Assembly (NCBI GenBank): GCA_031412355.1
Contig: JANOCR010000264.1
Location: forward strand, 1 to 29,879
Source: JAENVT01 sp031412355
Lineage (GTDB): Bacteria; Actinomycetota; Acidimicrobiia; Acidimicrobiales; Ilumatobacteraceae
Reading direction: 5' to 3'
Length of the DNA stretch: 29,879 bases
Shown here: one piece after another, positions 24,354 to 29,879 of the stretch
How positions within the stretch are numbered: the first letter of the stretch is position 1
How the letters are laid out: each line of letters begins with the position of its first letter
Notes under the pieces: model-generated
The model's input: the letters and a program-made list of their open reading frames with translations, nothing else
Database searches by the model: none
What the model was told of the DNA's origin: nothing
Made by a program: the position numbers and the translations under genes

Positions 24354-24565
24354 TGCGAATCGTCAGTGACGAAACCGAGCCGGAACTACCTGGCGGGATG
24401 CCCTTGCGAATTGTCAGTGACGAAACCGGATGGCTGCCGAGGCGGGTTTCGTCACTGACAATTCGTAACGAGTCTGCGCGGGCGCCGACGAGGCGTTTCG
24501 TCACTGACGATTCGGGAGGGTCCGAGGCGATGGGCTTCGGGTTTCGTCACTGACGATTCAGGAGA
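24354..24565. repeat. Five copies of the palindrome-centred repeat (locus B)
   Basis: Cores lie at 24361-24371 and 24412-24422 (forward) and 24450-24460, 24499-24509 and 24545-24555 (inverted). They match CGTCAGTGACG or its complement, with one base changed in the second and third. Flanks AAT/ATT on one side and AAAC/GTTT on the other are conserved, as at 4.1 kb. The fourth copy also shares the CCCTCCCG flank of locus A. This cluster fills most of the 358-nt gap between the thioesterase stop (24590) and the zinc-ribbon start (24231). I see no gene in that gap; short frames there are made of the repeats. Confidence 0.88.
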
Positions 24566-24589
24566 GGGCGGGACGAAGTGGGGCCCTGT

Positions 24590-25339
24590 CTACTGCGGCC
24601 GAAGCGGCGATGCCGGTGGACGACCGATGCGAAACGCCACGCGACATTGGCGCTGGTCGTCGTCGACCAACCAGCCCGTGTAGCCGGCTTCGTCGGACTC
24701 CACACCGCCGAAGCTCAGACTCACGTCACGGTCGATCGACGACCGGTACTCGACCTCGACACGCAAGGGCGCGCGCAGGTCCCGGCGAGCGGCCAAGACT
24801 TCCTCGACGACTGCGAAAGCAATGGCGTTGTTGATGTGGTTCATCACGTCGAAGTCAGTGAAACGCACCGGCCACGGGGCGAGCGCGAGATCAGCGGGCA
24901 ACGTCGGATCCAGCGTCAAACGCGACGACACAGATCGGCCTGTAGTGCTCGCCGAGAAGACCTCGTGGAACGACGGAGCGGGCGGCGTTGGGCGCAGCGT
25001 CTGAGGGTCCAGATGCACCCACAGGGTCGCTGAACTGATCGAATCGCCTATATCGACGCGCCGTTCGGCCCACCGTGACCCGATGCCCGAGCACCACGTG
25101 ACCATGTCGAGCGGCTCGAGATACGTCGGGAACTGGGACACATCGATCACCGTGCGGCGCACGACCCATGTCATCTGAGCCAGTCCGGCGTCGCGGGTGT
25201 CGTCGTCGGACAGGTCCTGCAGATAGCGGGCCGTGGCATCCAGTCGAAGACGGCCTCCGGGCGAGCAGTCACCGAGACGCACGCGTCGCGAACCGGCGAA
25301 AGTCCGGCCGTCGATCGGACGTCCAACCATCTCGAACAT
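24590..25339 (-). CDS. Acyl-ACP thioesterase
   Basis: Releases fatty acids from acyl carrier protein. The 249-aa protein has the double-hotdog arrangement of the acyl-ACP thioesterase family. The first half contains TARYLQDLSDDD and RTVIDVSQFPTY, and the second begins near VRFTDFDVMNHINNA, the conserved Asp/Asn/His-type motif of the catalytic half. Chain-length preference is not readable. ATG 25339 is supported by TAATGT 6 nt upstream on the minus strand. It is divergent from the whiB7 leader and followed by the locus B repeats, which may act in ending its transcript. Confidence 0.88.
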   Translation of the reverse strand: MFEMVGRPIDGRTFAGSRRVRLGDCSPGGRLRLDATARYLQDLSDDDTRDAGLAQMTWVVRRTVIDVSQFPTYLEPLDMVTWCSGIGSRWAERRVDIGDSISSATLWVHLDPQTLRPTPPAPSFHEVFSASTTGRSVSSRLTLDPTLPADLALAPWPVRFTDFDVMNHINNAIAFAVVEEVLAARRDLRAPLRVEVEYRSSIDRDVSLSFGGVESDEAGYTGWLVDDDQRQCRVAFRIGRPPASPLRPQ

Positions 25340-25345
25340 GATGTG

Positions 25346-25351
25346 ACATTA
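25346..25351 (-). promoter_or_regulatory. -10 box of thioesterase gene (leaderless type)
   Basis: TAATGT on the minus strand, 6 nt before the ATG at 25339. The same AT-rich patch lies upstream of the whiB7-side -35 box, so it may serve two purposes. Confidence 0.45.
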
Positions 25352-25363
25352 AATGAGTTGACG
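25351..25363 (+). promoter_or_regulatory. Candidate -35 of whiB7 leader with AT-rich patch
   Basis: TTGACG (25358-25363) is preceded, 3 bp upstream, by AAAT within ATTAAAT. WhiB7-dependent promoters in mycobacteria have a short AT-rich motif 3 bp upstream of the -35, so this could be an autoregulated promoter. No convincing -10 lies at the normal distance; CTATGT at 25385-25390 is 21 bp away. Confidence 0.4.
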
Positions 25364-25443
25364 ACAAGACGAAGTTCTGATTGCCTATGTCTCGGCTTGG
25401 CACATCTGTGTCCAGCCGACGAACTACGGAAGGTATGGAATAG

Positions 25444-25623
25444 ATGAGCACGACGTTCGCACCGCAACTGGCCCCGGTGGCCGTTGATGCGCGCCCGTGC
25501 AACGGGCTCGTCGTCCATGGCTACCAGTGGCGTGCAGCACTGTCGTCCGGCATGAACCCCAATTTCATGAACGAGACCACTATCAAGCGCCCAGCCCGAC
25601 GCCTCGGGAAGCAACCGACGTAA
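25444..25623 (+). CDS. whiB7 leader peptide / upstream ORF (59 codons)
   Basis: ATG 25444 to TAA 25621-25623 encodes 59 residues (MSTTFAPQLAPVAVDARPCN...). GGAAGG precedes it by 10 nt. It resembles no protein family. Its value lies in its place: it is followed 29 nt later by an intrinsic terminator and then whiB7. Its last codons (25595-25607) can pair with the terminator's 5' arm. Ribosomes moving freely would cover that segment and allow termination; ribosomes slowed by drugs earlier in the uORF would leave it free. whiB7/wblC genes of mycobacteria and Streptomyces are known to use upstream-ORF attenuation. The peptide itself may have no function. Confidence 0.7.
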   Translation: MSTTFAPQLAPVAVDARPCNGLVVHGYQWRAALSSGMNPNFMNETTIKRPARRLGKQPT

Positions 25624-25663
25624 CGCAAGATACGTCGAGAGCATCCGCTCCGAGGCCGTCGGG
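25595..25663 (+). promoter_or_regulatory. Antiterminator pairing of the whiB7 attenuator
   Basis: CCCGACGCCTCGG (25595-25607, inside the uORF) is complementary to CCGAGGCCGTCGGG (25650-25663): 13 base pairs with one bulged C at 25656. This pairing uses the terminator's 5' arm, so the two structures exclude each other. Read directly from the sequence; folding energies were not computed. Confidence 0.65.
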
Positions 25664-25692
25664 ATTCGATCCCGGCGGCCTTTCTGCTTTTT
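25653..25692 (+). terminator. Intrinsic terminator in the whiB7 leader
   Basis: AGGCCGTCGGGA (25653-25664), loop TTCGA, then TCCCGGCGGCCT (25670-25681): a 12-bp stem with one G-U pair. It is followed by the T-rich run TTTCTGCTTTTT to 25692. It lies upstream of whiB7, not after a gene, which marks it as an attenuator. Confidence 0.85.
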
Positions 25693-25713
25693 CCACCGCC
25701 TTCCCACTCGTCC

Positions 25714-25720
25714 GAGAGGA
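25714..25720 (+). promoter_or_regulatory. Ribosome binding site deciding the whiB7 start
   Basis: GAGAGGA, 10 nt before ATG 25731. It supports the short WhiB7 over a longer in-frame reading that would run through the terminator and uORF. Confidence 0.65.
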
Positions 25721-25730
25721 ACCACCCGAA

Positions 25731-26099
25731 ATGTACGCAATCGACATCAACCGAGACATCGACATCGACAGCGAGTTCGCCGACCTGGTCGAGCCGGTAG
25801 CCGTGCGCGCCCCCAGGCCGCGCTGCGCCGACGGCCACGGCACCCTGACACACCTGTTCTTCTCGGACACCCCGCTCGACATCGCCCGGGCCAAGGCAAT
25901 CTGCAGCAAGTGCTCACTCGCGGCTGACTGCGTTGACGGAGCGCTCGAGCGGGCCGAGCCCTGGGGTGTCTGGGGTGGCGAGCTGATCGACAACGGTCGG
26001 ATCGTGGTCAACAAGCGACCGCGAGGCCGTCCGCCCAAGAACCCCCGCCCGGCGGTGGCGATCGACGAGGTGCCCATCCCCCCGCACCTCGTTGCCTGA
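25731..26099 (+). CDS. whiB7: WhiB7-type iron-sulfur transcription factor
   Basis: A 122-aa WhiB-like protein that binds a 4Fe-4S cluster and acts with the primary sigma factor. Four cluster cysteines are Cys32, Cys58, Cys61 and Cys67. The turn EPWGVWGGE follows (76-84), and then the AT-hook KRPRGRPPK (95-103) that distinguishes WhiB7 from other Wbl proteins. The segment SDTPLDIARAKAIC matches the known family closely. WhiB7 switches on intrinsic antibiotic resistance (efflux, ribosome protection, drug modification) when translation is disturbed. The leader upstream has a uORF and a terminator-antiterminator pair, as expected for drug-triggered induction. Identification is firm; which genes it controls here is unknown. 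Confidence 0.93.
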   Translation: MYAIDINRDIDIDSEFADLVEPVAVRAPRPRCADGHGTLTHLFFSDTPLDIARAKAICSKCSLAADCVDGALERAEPWGVWGGELIDNGRIVVNKRPRGRPPKNPRPAVAIDEVPIPPHLVA

Positions 26100-26154
26100 T
26101 CGCCGGTCGGGGGCAACGCTACGCGCGACCCCCTGACTGCGCTCCGGCGCTGGA

Positions 26155-26160
26155 TAGCCT
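26155..26160 (+). promoter_or_regulatory. -10 box of redoxin gene (leaderless type)
   Basis: TAGCCT lies 7 nt before the ATG at 26168, with CTGACT 16 nt further up as a possible -35. It supports 26168 as the true start, ahead of the in-frame TAG. Confidence 0.5.
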
Positions 26161-26167
26161 TCGGGCG

Positions 26168-26752
26168 ATGAGCCTCAACAAGCGGCTGCTCTTTGGCTAG
26201 TTGGCGGTGGCGACTGCCGTCGTGGTCGCCGTGGGGATCATCTCCGCGACCCGCAGCGGCCCCGACACCGCTGACGACGACGACACCTTCACACTGACGT
26301 CGAGCGACGATCTCGCCCCGACCATCGGCACCAACGCCGCCGTGACCGGCGACTCCCTGCCGAACGTCGACATCCAAACCCTCGCCGGCGAGACTGTCGC
26401 GACCTCCGACCTCATCGGGCGTCCGCTGATCGTCAACTTCTGGTACTCGACGTGCGCGCCGTGCAAGCGCGAGCTTCCTGCGTTCGCAGCGATGCACGCC
26501 AAGTTCGGCGACCGGGTCCGCTTCGTCGGCGTCGACACCCTGCCGCCGTCGGTGACCGAAGAAGCCTTCGCACGCGATCGCGGCGTGAAGTACGAGCTGC
26601 TGTACGACCCCGACGGTGAACTGACCACCGAGGTCGGCATCACCACATCGCCACAGACCCTGTTCATCAACGCTCAAGGCGTGATCGTCGAGCAGACCGG
26701 CGAACTGACCGAGGACAGGCTCGACGAACTGATCAGGACGAAGCTGCTGTGA
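26168..26752 (+). CDS. TlpA/ResA-like thiol-disulfide redoxin, in-frame TAG at codon 11
   Basis: A membrane-anchored thioredoxin-like protein that would reduce disulfides outside the cytoplasm, using electrons from CcdA. From ATG 26168 it reads MSLNKRLLFG, then TAG (26198-26200), then LAVATAVVVAVGIISA, which completes the basic and hydrophobic parts of a normal N-terminal anchor. The TAG therefore interrupts the signal. Downstream, WYSTCAPCKRELPA carries the CxxC active site, and ITTSPQTLFI the cis-Pro region. A TTG at 26201 could restart translation but has no ribosome site and loses the positive N-terminus. The stop overlaps the ccdA start as GTGA, so translational coupling is expected. Confidence 0.82.
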
Positions 26753-27597
26753 TTGCCCTCGACGGACGGTTGGCGACATCGTTCACCGCAGGCCTGCTGG
26801 CAGCCATCAACCCGTGCGGCTTCGTGCTGCTTCCGACCTATCTCGTGTACTTCCTGGGGATGGAGAACCTGCGCCCCGGCGCCGAGCGTGCCTCGGTGAC
26901 GCGCGCCCTGAAGGTCAGCGCGGCGGTCTCGGCGGGGTTCATGAGCATCTTCGTGGTCATTGGTGCGGTGACAAAGCTGTCGACCAATTGGCTGGTGGAG
27001 AAAGCGCAGTGGCCATCGCTGGTGATCGGGGCGGCTCTGGTCGTGCTCGGCATCGCCATGCTGTTCGGCTATCGCCTGCCCTACACCACGCCGAAGCTCG
27101 ACGTGGGCGAGCGCGACCAAAGTGTGCGATCGATGTACGTGTTCGGACTTGCCTACGCGGTCGCCTCGATCGGGTGCACGATCGCCCCGTTCACCGGTGT
27201 CGTGCTCGGCAGCTTCAGCACCAAGGGGCTGGCCACGGGTATCGGCGCAATCGCCCTGTACGGGATCGGCATGGCCCTGGTCGTGACCGGCCTGACCGTA
27301 ACGCTGGCAATGGCCAACACCGCGCTCCTTCGCGTGCTGCGACGCGGCATGGTCTGGTTCGAACAGTTCGCAGGTGTATTGCTGATCCTCACCGGCATGT
27401 ACCTGGGCTGGTACTGGTACAGCAGCATCACCGATGGCACCGGCGGGCAGGTCGTCAGCAAGGCAACGAGCTGGAACGACAAGCTGGCCAACTTCGTGCA
27501 GGAGCACCAGTCTGCCGTCGTCTGGATCGGCGTGATCGTGATCGTCGGTGCGGTCGTCACGGCGTTCACGGTCCGCCACGACGAGGCCGCCGAATGA
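26749..27597 (+). CDS. ccdA: CcdA/DsbD-like cytochrome c biogenesis electron transporter
   Basis: A 282-aa membrane protein that carries electrons from cytoplasmic thioredoxin across the membrane. Visible are INPCGFVLLPTYL (Cys23) near the first helix and ASIGCTIAPFTGVVLG in the fourth or so helix, the two redox cysteine sites of the family. About six to seven hydrophobic segments are seen, with a last helix near 260-277. GTG 26749 overlaps the redoxin stop, and its own stop overlaps the next start as ATGA, so all three genes form one operon. The partner is the redoxin upstream. No other cytochrome c maturation gene is in the window. Confidence 0.92.
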   Translation: MIALDGRLATSFTAGLLAAINPCGFVLLPTYLVYFLGMENLRPGAERASVTRALKVSAAVSAGFMSIFVVIGAVTKLSTNWLVEKAQWPSLVIGAALVVLGIAMLFGYRLPYTTPKLDVGERDQSVRSMYVFGLAYAVASIGCTIAPFTGVVLGSFSTKGLATGIGAIALYGIGMALVVTGLTVTLAMANTALLRVLRRGMVWFEQFAGVLLILTGMYLGWYWYSSITDGTGGQVVSKATSWNDKLANFVQEHQSAVVWIGVIVIVGAVVTAFTVRHDEAAE

Positions 27598-28217
27598 CCG
27601 ACTCCTTCGCAGAGATGCTGGCAATGACCGGTGTGCAAGAGGTGTGCGAACTGCGCAGCCGACTCGGGTTCATGGCCTACCACGGCGGATCACTGGAGGA
27701 GCAGACCGATGTCATCGCCTCGCTTGCAGCCGAGCGCAGCGGCGCCAGCTACTACGCCGTGCTGCAACCCGCCGATCTGCAGTGGCACATCCCATCACAC
27801 AAGGTTGGGCCGGACTCCTCGCCGCAACTGAAGACCTTCATCGATCACGTCGACGTCGTGATCACCATTCACGGCTTCGGACGCCGCGACCACTTCACAT
27901 CGCTGCTGCTGGGCGGACGGAACCGCGAGCTCGCTGACCACGTCGCCACGCACCTGCGGCCACGCCTACCCGAGTACGAGATCGTGACCGACCTGGAACG
28001 CATGCCGCGGGAACTGCGCGGCCTGCATCCCGACAATCCAGTCAACCTGCCGGCGCGCCAAGGTGTGCAGATCGAACTACCTCCGCGCATCCGTGGCTCG
28101 AGCCCGGTTTGGGCCGACTGGGATCACACCGAGATGGTCCCACCGATGGCCTCGCTGATCGACGGTCTGGTGGCTGCGGTTGCAGCGATGTGGGCGGCCG
28201 AGCCTACGGAGACGTGA
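27594..28217 (+). CDS. Poly-gamma-glutamate hydrolase family protein
   Basis: A 207-aa protein of the phage-related Gamma_PGA_hydro family (zinc-dependent hydrolases of poly-gamma-glutamate). The segments MAYHGGSLEEQTDVIA, VVITIHGFGRRD, LLLGGRNRELADHVA, GLHPDNPVNLP and VQIELPPRIRG are conserved landmarks. The two His-Gly motifs and the Glu of IELPP are likely metal or catalytic residues. No signal peptide is visible, so it seems cytoplasmic unless released by lysis. It starts 4 nt inside the ccdA end (ATGA). Why it follows a redox pair is unclear. Its stop lies in a 15-bp tandem repeat shared with pdxH's end. Confidence 0.85.
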   Translation: MTDSFAEMLAMTGVQEVCELRSRLGFMAYHGGSLEEQTDVIASLAAERSGASYYAVLQPADLQWHIPSHKVGPDSSPQLKTFIDHVDVVITIHGFGRRDHFTSLLLGGRNRELADHVATHLRPRLPEYEIVTDLERMPRELRGLHPDNPVNLPARQGVQIELPPRIRGSSPVWADWDHTEMVPPMASLIDGLVAAVAAMWAAEPTET

Positions 28218-28241
28218 CCTACGGAGACGTGACCTACGGAG
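28203..28241 (+). repeat. 15-bp tandem repeat, 2.6 copies, spanning two convergent stops
   Basis: CCTACGGAGACGTGA at 28203-28217 and 28218-28232, then a partial copy to 28241. It contains the TGA of the hydrolase (28215-28217) and, on the minus strand, the TAG of pdxH (28234-28236). The unit is five codons long. Confidence 0.9.
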
Positions 28242-28881
28242 CCAGGCGCTCGATGATCCAGCCTGTCTCGTCGGTGGCTTGCCGGTAGCGAACGCGATCG
28301 TGCAACCGGCTGGGGCGTCCCTGCCAGAACTCATACGACACCGGCCGCAACATCCACCCGCCCCAGAATGCCGGACGCGGCACGTCGTCAACATTGGCGA
28401 ACGTCTGCTCGAACTCGTCATACCGCGCCTCCAGCGCGGCGCGATCCGGCAACACCTGCGACTGCGGCGACGTCCATGCGCCAATCTGCGATGTCCGCGG
28501 ACGCGAGCCGAAATAGGCATCGCTCTCCGGGTCGGGCAGTCGTTCGACAACACCGACGACGCGTACCTGGCGGTGTAGTTGCAGCCAGGTGAAAAGCATC
28601 GCGGCGCGCGGCTCTGCCGACAGCTGACCGCTCTTGGCCGACTGGTAGTTGGTGAAGAAGGAGAACCCACGGTGGTCTGCGCCGCGCGCCAGCAAGTAGC
28701 GCGACTGCGGCCAGCCAGACTCGTCGACCGTCGACAGCACGAAGGCGTTCGGCTCCACGCAACCGGCCTGTGCGGCCTGGTCGTACCACTGCTGCCACTG
28801 CACGATCGGATCGTGGTCGACGTCGCCGACGTCGAGCCCTGCCGATTCGTAGTCGGCGCGGCGCGACGCCAACTCGCTCAT
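28234..28881 (-). CDS. pdxH: Pyridoxamine 5'-phosphate oxidase
   Basis: Oxidises pyridoxine or pyridoxamine phosphate to pyridoxal 5'-phosphate with FMN and oxygen. The 215-aa protein has family motifs RYLLARG, FFTNYQSAKSGQL, VRVVGVVERL, SDAYFGSRPRTSQIGAWTS and WGGWMLRPVSYEFWQGRPSRLHDR, the last with the PLP-binding residues. Size is normal. ATG 28881 overlaps the serS stop (ATGA), which fixes the start; a much longer frame reading back through serS is a shadow. The enzyme could supply PLP to the decarboxylase in the ridA operon, but only as general metabolism. Confidence 0.95.
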   Translation of the reverse strand: MSELASRRADYESAGLDVGDVDHDPIVQWQQWYDQAAQAGCVEPNAFVLSTVDESGWPQSRYLLARGADHRGFSFFTNYQSAKSGQLSAEPRAAMLFTWLQLHRQVRVVGVVERLPDPESDAYFGSRPRTSQIGAWTSPQSQVLPDRAALEARYDEFEQTFANVDDVPRPAFWGGWMLRPVSYEFWQGRPSRLHDRVRYRQATDETGWIIERLAP

Positions 28882-29879
28882 CGGGCGGTGATCCGCTCGA
28901 CGCCGCGCATGTACGGAAGCAGCACCTCGGGTACGACGACGCTGCCATCCGGCTCGCGATAGTTCTCGACGATCGCCGCCCACACACGCGGAACGGCCAG
29001 CGCCGAGCCATTGAGGGTGTGCGCGATCTGGGTGCCCTTCTGCCCCGGCACGCGGTAGCGAATCTCGGCGCGTCGGGCCTGGTAGTCGCTGAACCACGAG
29101 ATCGACGAGACCTCGAGCCAGGCATCGCATCCCGGCGCATAGACCTCGATGTCGAAACTGCGATGGTGGCTCTGCCCCATGTCGCCCGTGCAGATCTCGA
29201 TGATGCGATACGGAAGCCCGAGACCAAGGATCAGTGCCTCGGCCCGACCTGTCATCTCGACCAGGAGATCCGGCGCCTGCTCGGGCGAGGCCACCGCGAG
29301 GATCTCGACCTTGTCGAACTCGTGCGCCCGCAGCATGCCGCGCGTGTCGCGACCTGCGGAACCGGCCTCGCGCCGATAGCACGGCGTGAACGCCATGAAG
29401 CGCATCGGCAACTGCTCGGCGTCGACCACCTCGCCCGAGTACAGAGATGTCAACGGCACCTCTGCGGTGGGGATGCACCACAGGTCGTCGCGTTCGATGT
29501 TGTAGGCATCGTCGGCGAACTTCGGCAGCTGACCAGTGGCGGTCAACGTGGCGGTGGTAACGAGCGTGGGCGGGCGGATCTCTTCGAATGCGTCGACATT
29601 GCGGTCGAGTGCGTACTGGCACAGTGCCCGCGAGAGGGCCGCGCCATTGCCCCGCTGCATCGTGAACATTGCGCCGCTGATCTTTGTGGCGCGCTCGTTG
29701 TCGAGGATGCCCAACGATGCGCCGGTTTCCCAATGCGGCACTCGACGATGCTCCGGAAATTCGGCATCGAGCCCCACCGGCCCCTTCACCAGTGGGTTGT
29801 CGGCCTCGCCCGCTCCATCTGGTGCGTCGGGATGCGGCAGATTGGGAATGCGCAGCAGCAGATCGCGCAGGTCGCCTTG
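28878..29879 (-). CDS. serS: Serine-tRNA ligase (5' end beyond window)
   Basis: Charges tRNA-Ser with serine. The 333 C-terminal residues are present, and the N-terminal coiled-coil arm is cut off by the window edge. Class II synthetase motif 2 is FTPCYRREAGSAGRDTRGMLRAHEF, abbreviated by its ends PCYRREAGSAG and GMLRAHEF. Motif 3 is near the C-terminus, LAVPRVWAAIVENY. The TAEVPLTSLY segment of the serine site is also present. Its stop overlaps the pdxH start, so the two are translationally coupled. Confidence 0.96.
   Translation of the reverse strand, partial: QGDLRDLLLRIPNLPHPDAPDGAGEADNPLVKGPVGLDAEFPEHRRVPHWETGASLGILDNERATKISGAMFTMQRGNGAALSRALCQYALDRNVDAFEEIRPPTLVTTATLTATGQLPKFADDAYNIERDDLWCIPTAEVPLTSLYSGEVVDAEQLPMRFMAFTPCYRREAGSAGRDTRGMLRAHEFDKVEILAVASPEQAPDLLVEMTGRAEALILGLGLPYRIIEICTGDMGQSHHRSFDIEVYAPGCDAWLEVSSISWFSDYQARRAEIRYRVPGQKGTQIAHTLNGSALAVPRVWAAIVENYREPDGSVVVPEVLLPYMRGVERITAR

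Noticed and set aside
24241..24504. Short open frames across the repeat clusters, reading RIVSDET or SSLTIR
   Set aside because: They are the repeat core translated in its open frames and occur at both loci; no ribosome site or promoter supports them.
25435..25443. Three-codon minimal frame ATG GAA TAG just before the whiB7 uORF
   Set aside because: It could affect initiation at 25444, but such short frames arise by chance and nothing else supports it.
25653..25681. tRNA T-arm or phage attachment site, because of GGGATTCGATCCC
   Set aside because: The loop is 5 nt, not the 7 nt of a T-loop, no cloverleaf surrounds it, and a T-run follows as in a terminator.
26106..26137. Terminator after whiB7 (GTCGGGGG pairing with CCCCCTGAC)
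   Set aside because: An 8-bp stem with a large loop and no T-run; too weak to call.
12382..26752. Reassigned stop codons to explain TAA in glnA and TAG in the redoxin
   Set aside because: TAG ends lysC, the methyltransferase, glnR, mrp and others at family-typical lengths, and TAA ends the whiB7 uORF. No suppressor tRNA is seen, and no selenocysteine or pyrrolysine element could apply to TAA.
28234..29733. One 499-aa minus-strand protein covering pdxH and most of serS
   Set aside because: Its upstream part is a shadow frame of serS; pdxH starts at 28881 with an ATGA overlap.

Overview
The window is a 29.9 kb piece of a high-GC bacterial chromosome. It carries housekeeping metabolism, and I see no rRNA, tRNA, CRISPR, phage or insertion sequence. 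Several features point to an actinobacterium: a WhiB7-type iron-sulfur regulator with an AT-hook, a GlnR-type orphan response regulator, glutamine synthetases of types II and I side by side, an aspartokinase with an internal beta-subunit start, twin-arginine lipoproteins, and many genes that look leaderless (a TANNNT box 6-9 nt before the start codon). The family mix resembles the class Acidimicrobiia, but that placement is inference.

Layout. 1-2831 (minus): lysC, a methyltransferase gene and asd in one operon, with a divergent MFS transporter at 2867. 4053-4220: a cluster of palindrome-centred repeats between convergent genes. 4248-9260 (minus): nadE, a secreted PQQ-type sugar dehydrogenase with three wall-type repeats (frameshifted in its signal peptide), and a Tat lipoprotein. 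9319-15297 (plus): SDR oxidoreductase, leucine-type dehydrogenase, glnII, glnA (interrupted by TAA), glnR and a secreted protein. 15306-19902 (minus): ridA, a 54-aa membrane protein, a PLP decarboxylase, an 8-oxoguanine-deaminase-like amidohydrolase, a Gdt1 cation exporter and an SGNH lipoprotein. 19939-23738: thioredoxin-fold lipoprotein, A-type Fe-S carrier divergent from Mrp/ApbC, Nudix hydrolase and oligoribonuclease. 23710-25339 (minus): zinc-ribbon protein, second repeat cluster, acyl-ACP thioesterase. 25444-26099 (plus): whiB7 with an upstream-ORF leader. 26168-28217 (plus): TlpA-like redoxin (in-frame TAG), ccdA and a poly-gamma-glutamate hydrolase. 28234-29879 (minus): serS and pdxH.

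Three signals stand out. (1) The whiB7 leader has a 59-codon upstream ORF, a textbook intrinsic terminator, and an alternative 13-bp pairing between the end of the uORF and the terminator's 5' arm. That is a complete ribosome-controlled attenuator readable from the sequence. (2) A repeat family centred on the palindrome TCGTCAGTGACGA occurs nine times at two intergenic loci 20 kb apart and supplies the stop codon of the MFS gene. (3) Three otherwise intact genes are each broken once (glnA by TAA, the redoxin by TAG, the sugar dehydrogenase by a frameshift), which means either recent decay or sequence error.

The central block forms a nitrogen-assimilation unit: amino-acid dehydrogenase, two glutamine synthetases and their probable regulator. 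Direct TTCACAC repeats upstream of glnII look like an OmpR-family operator.
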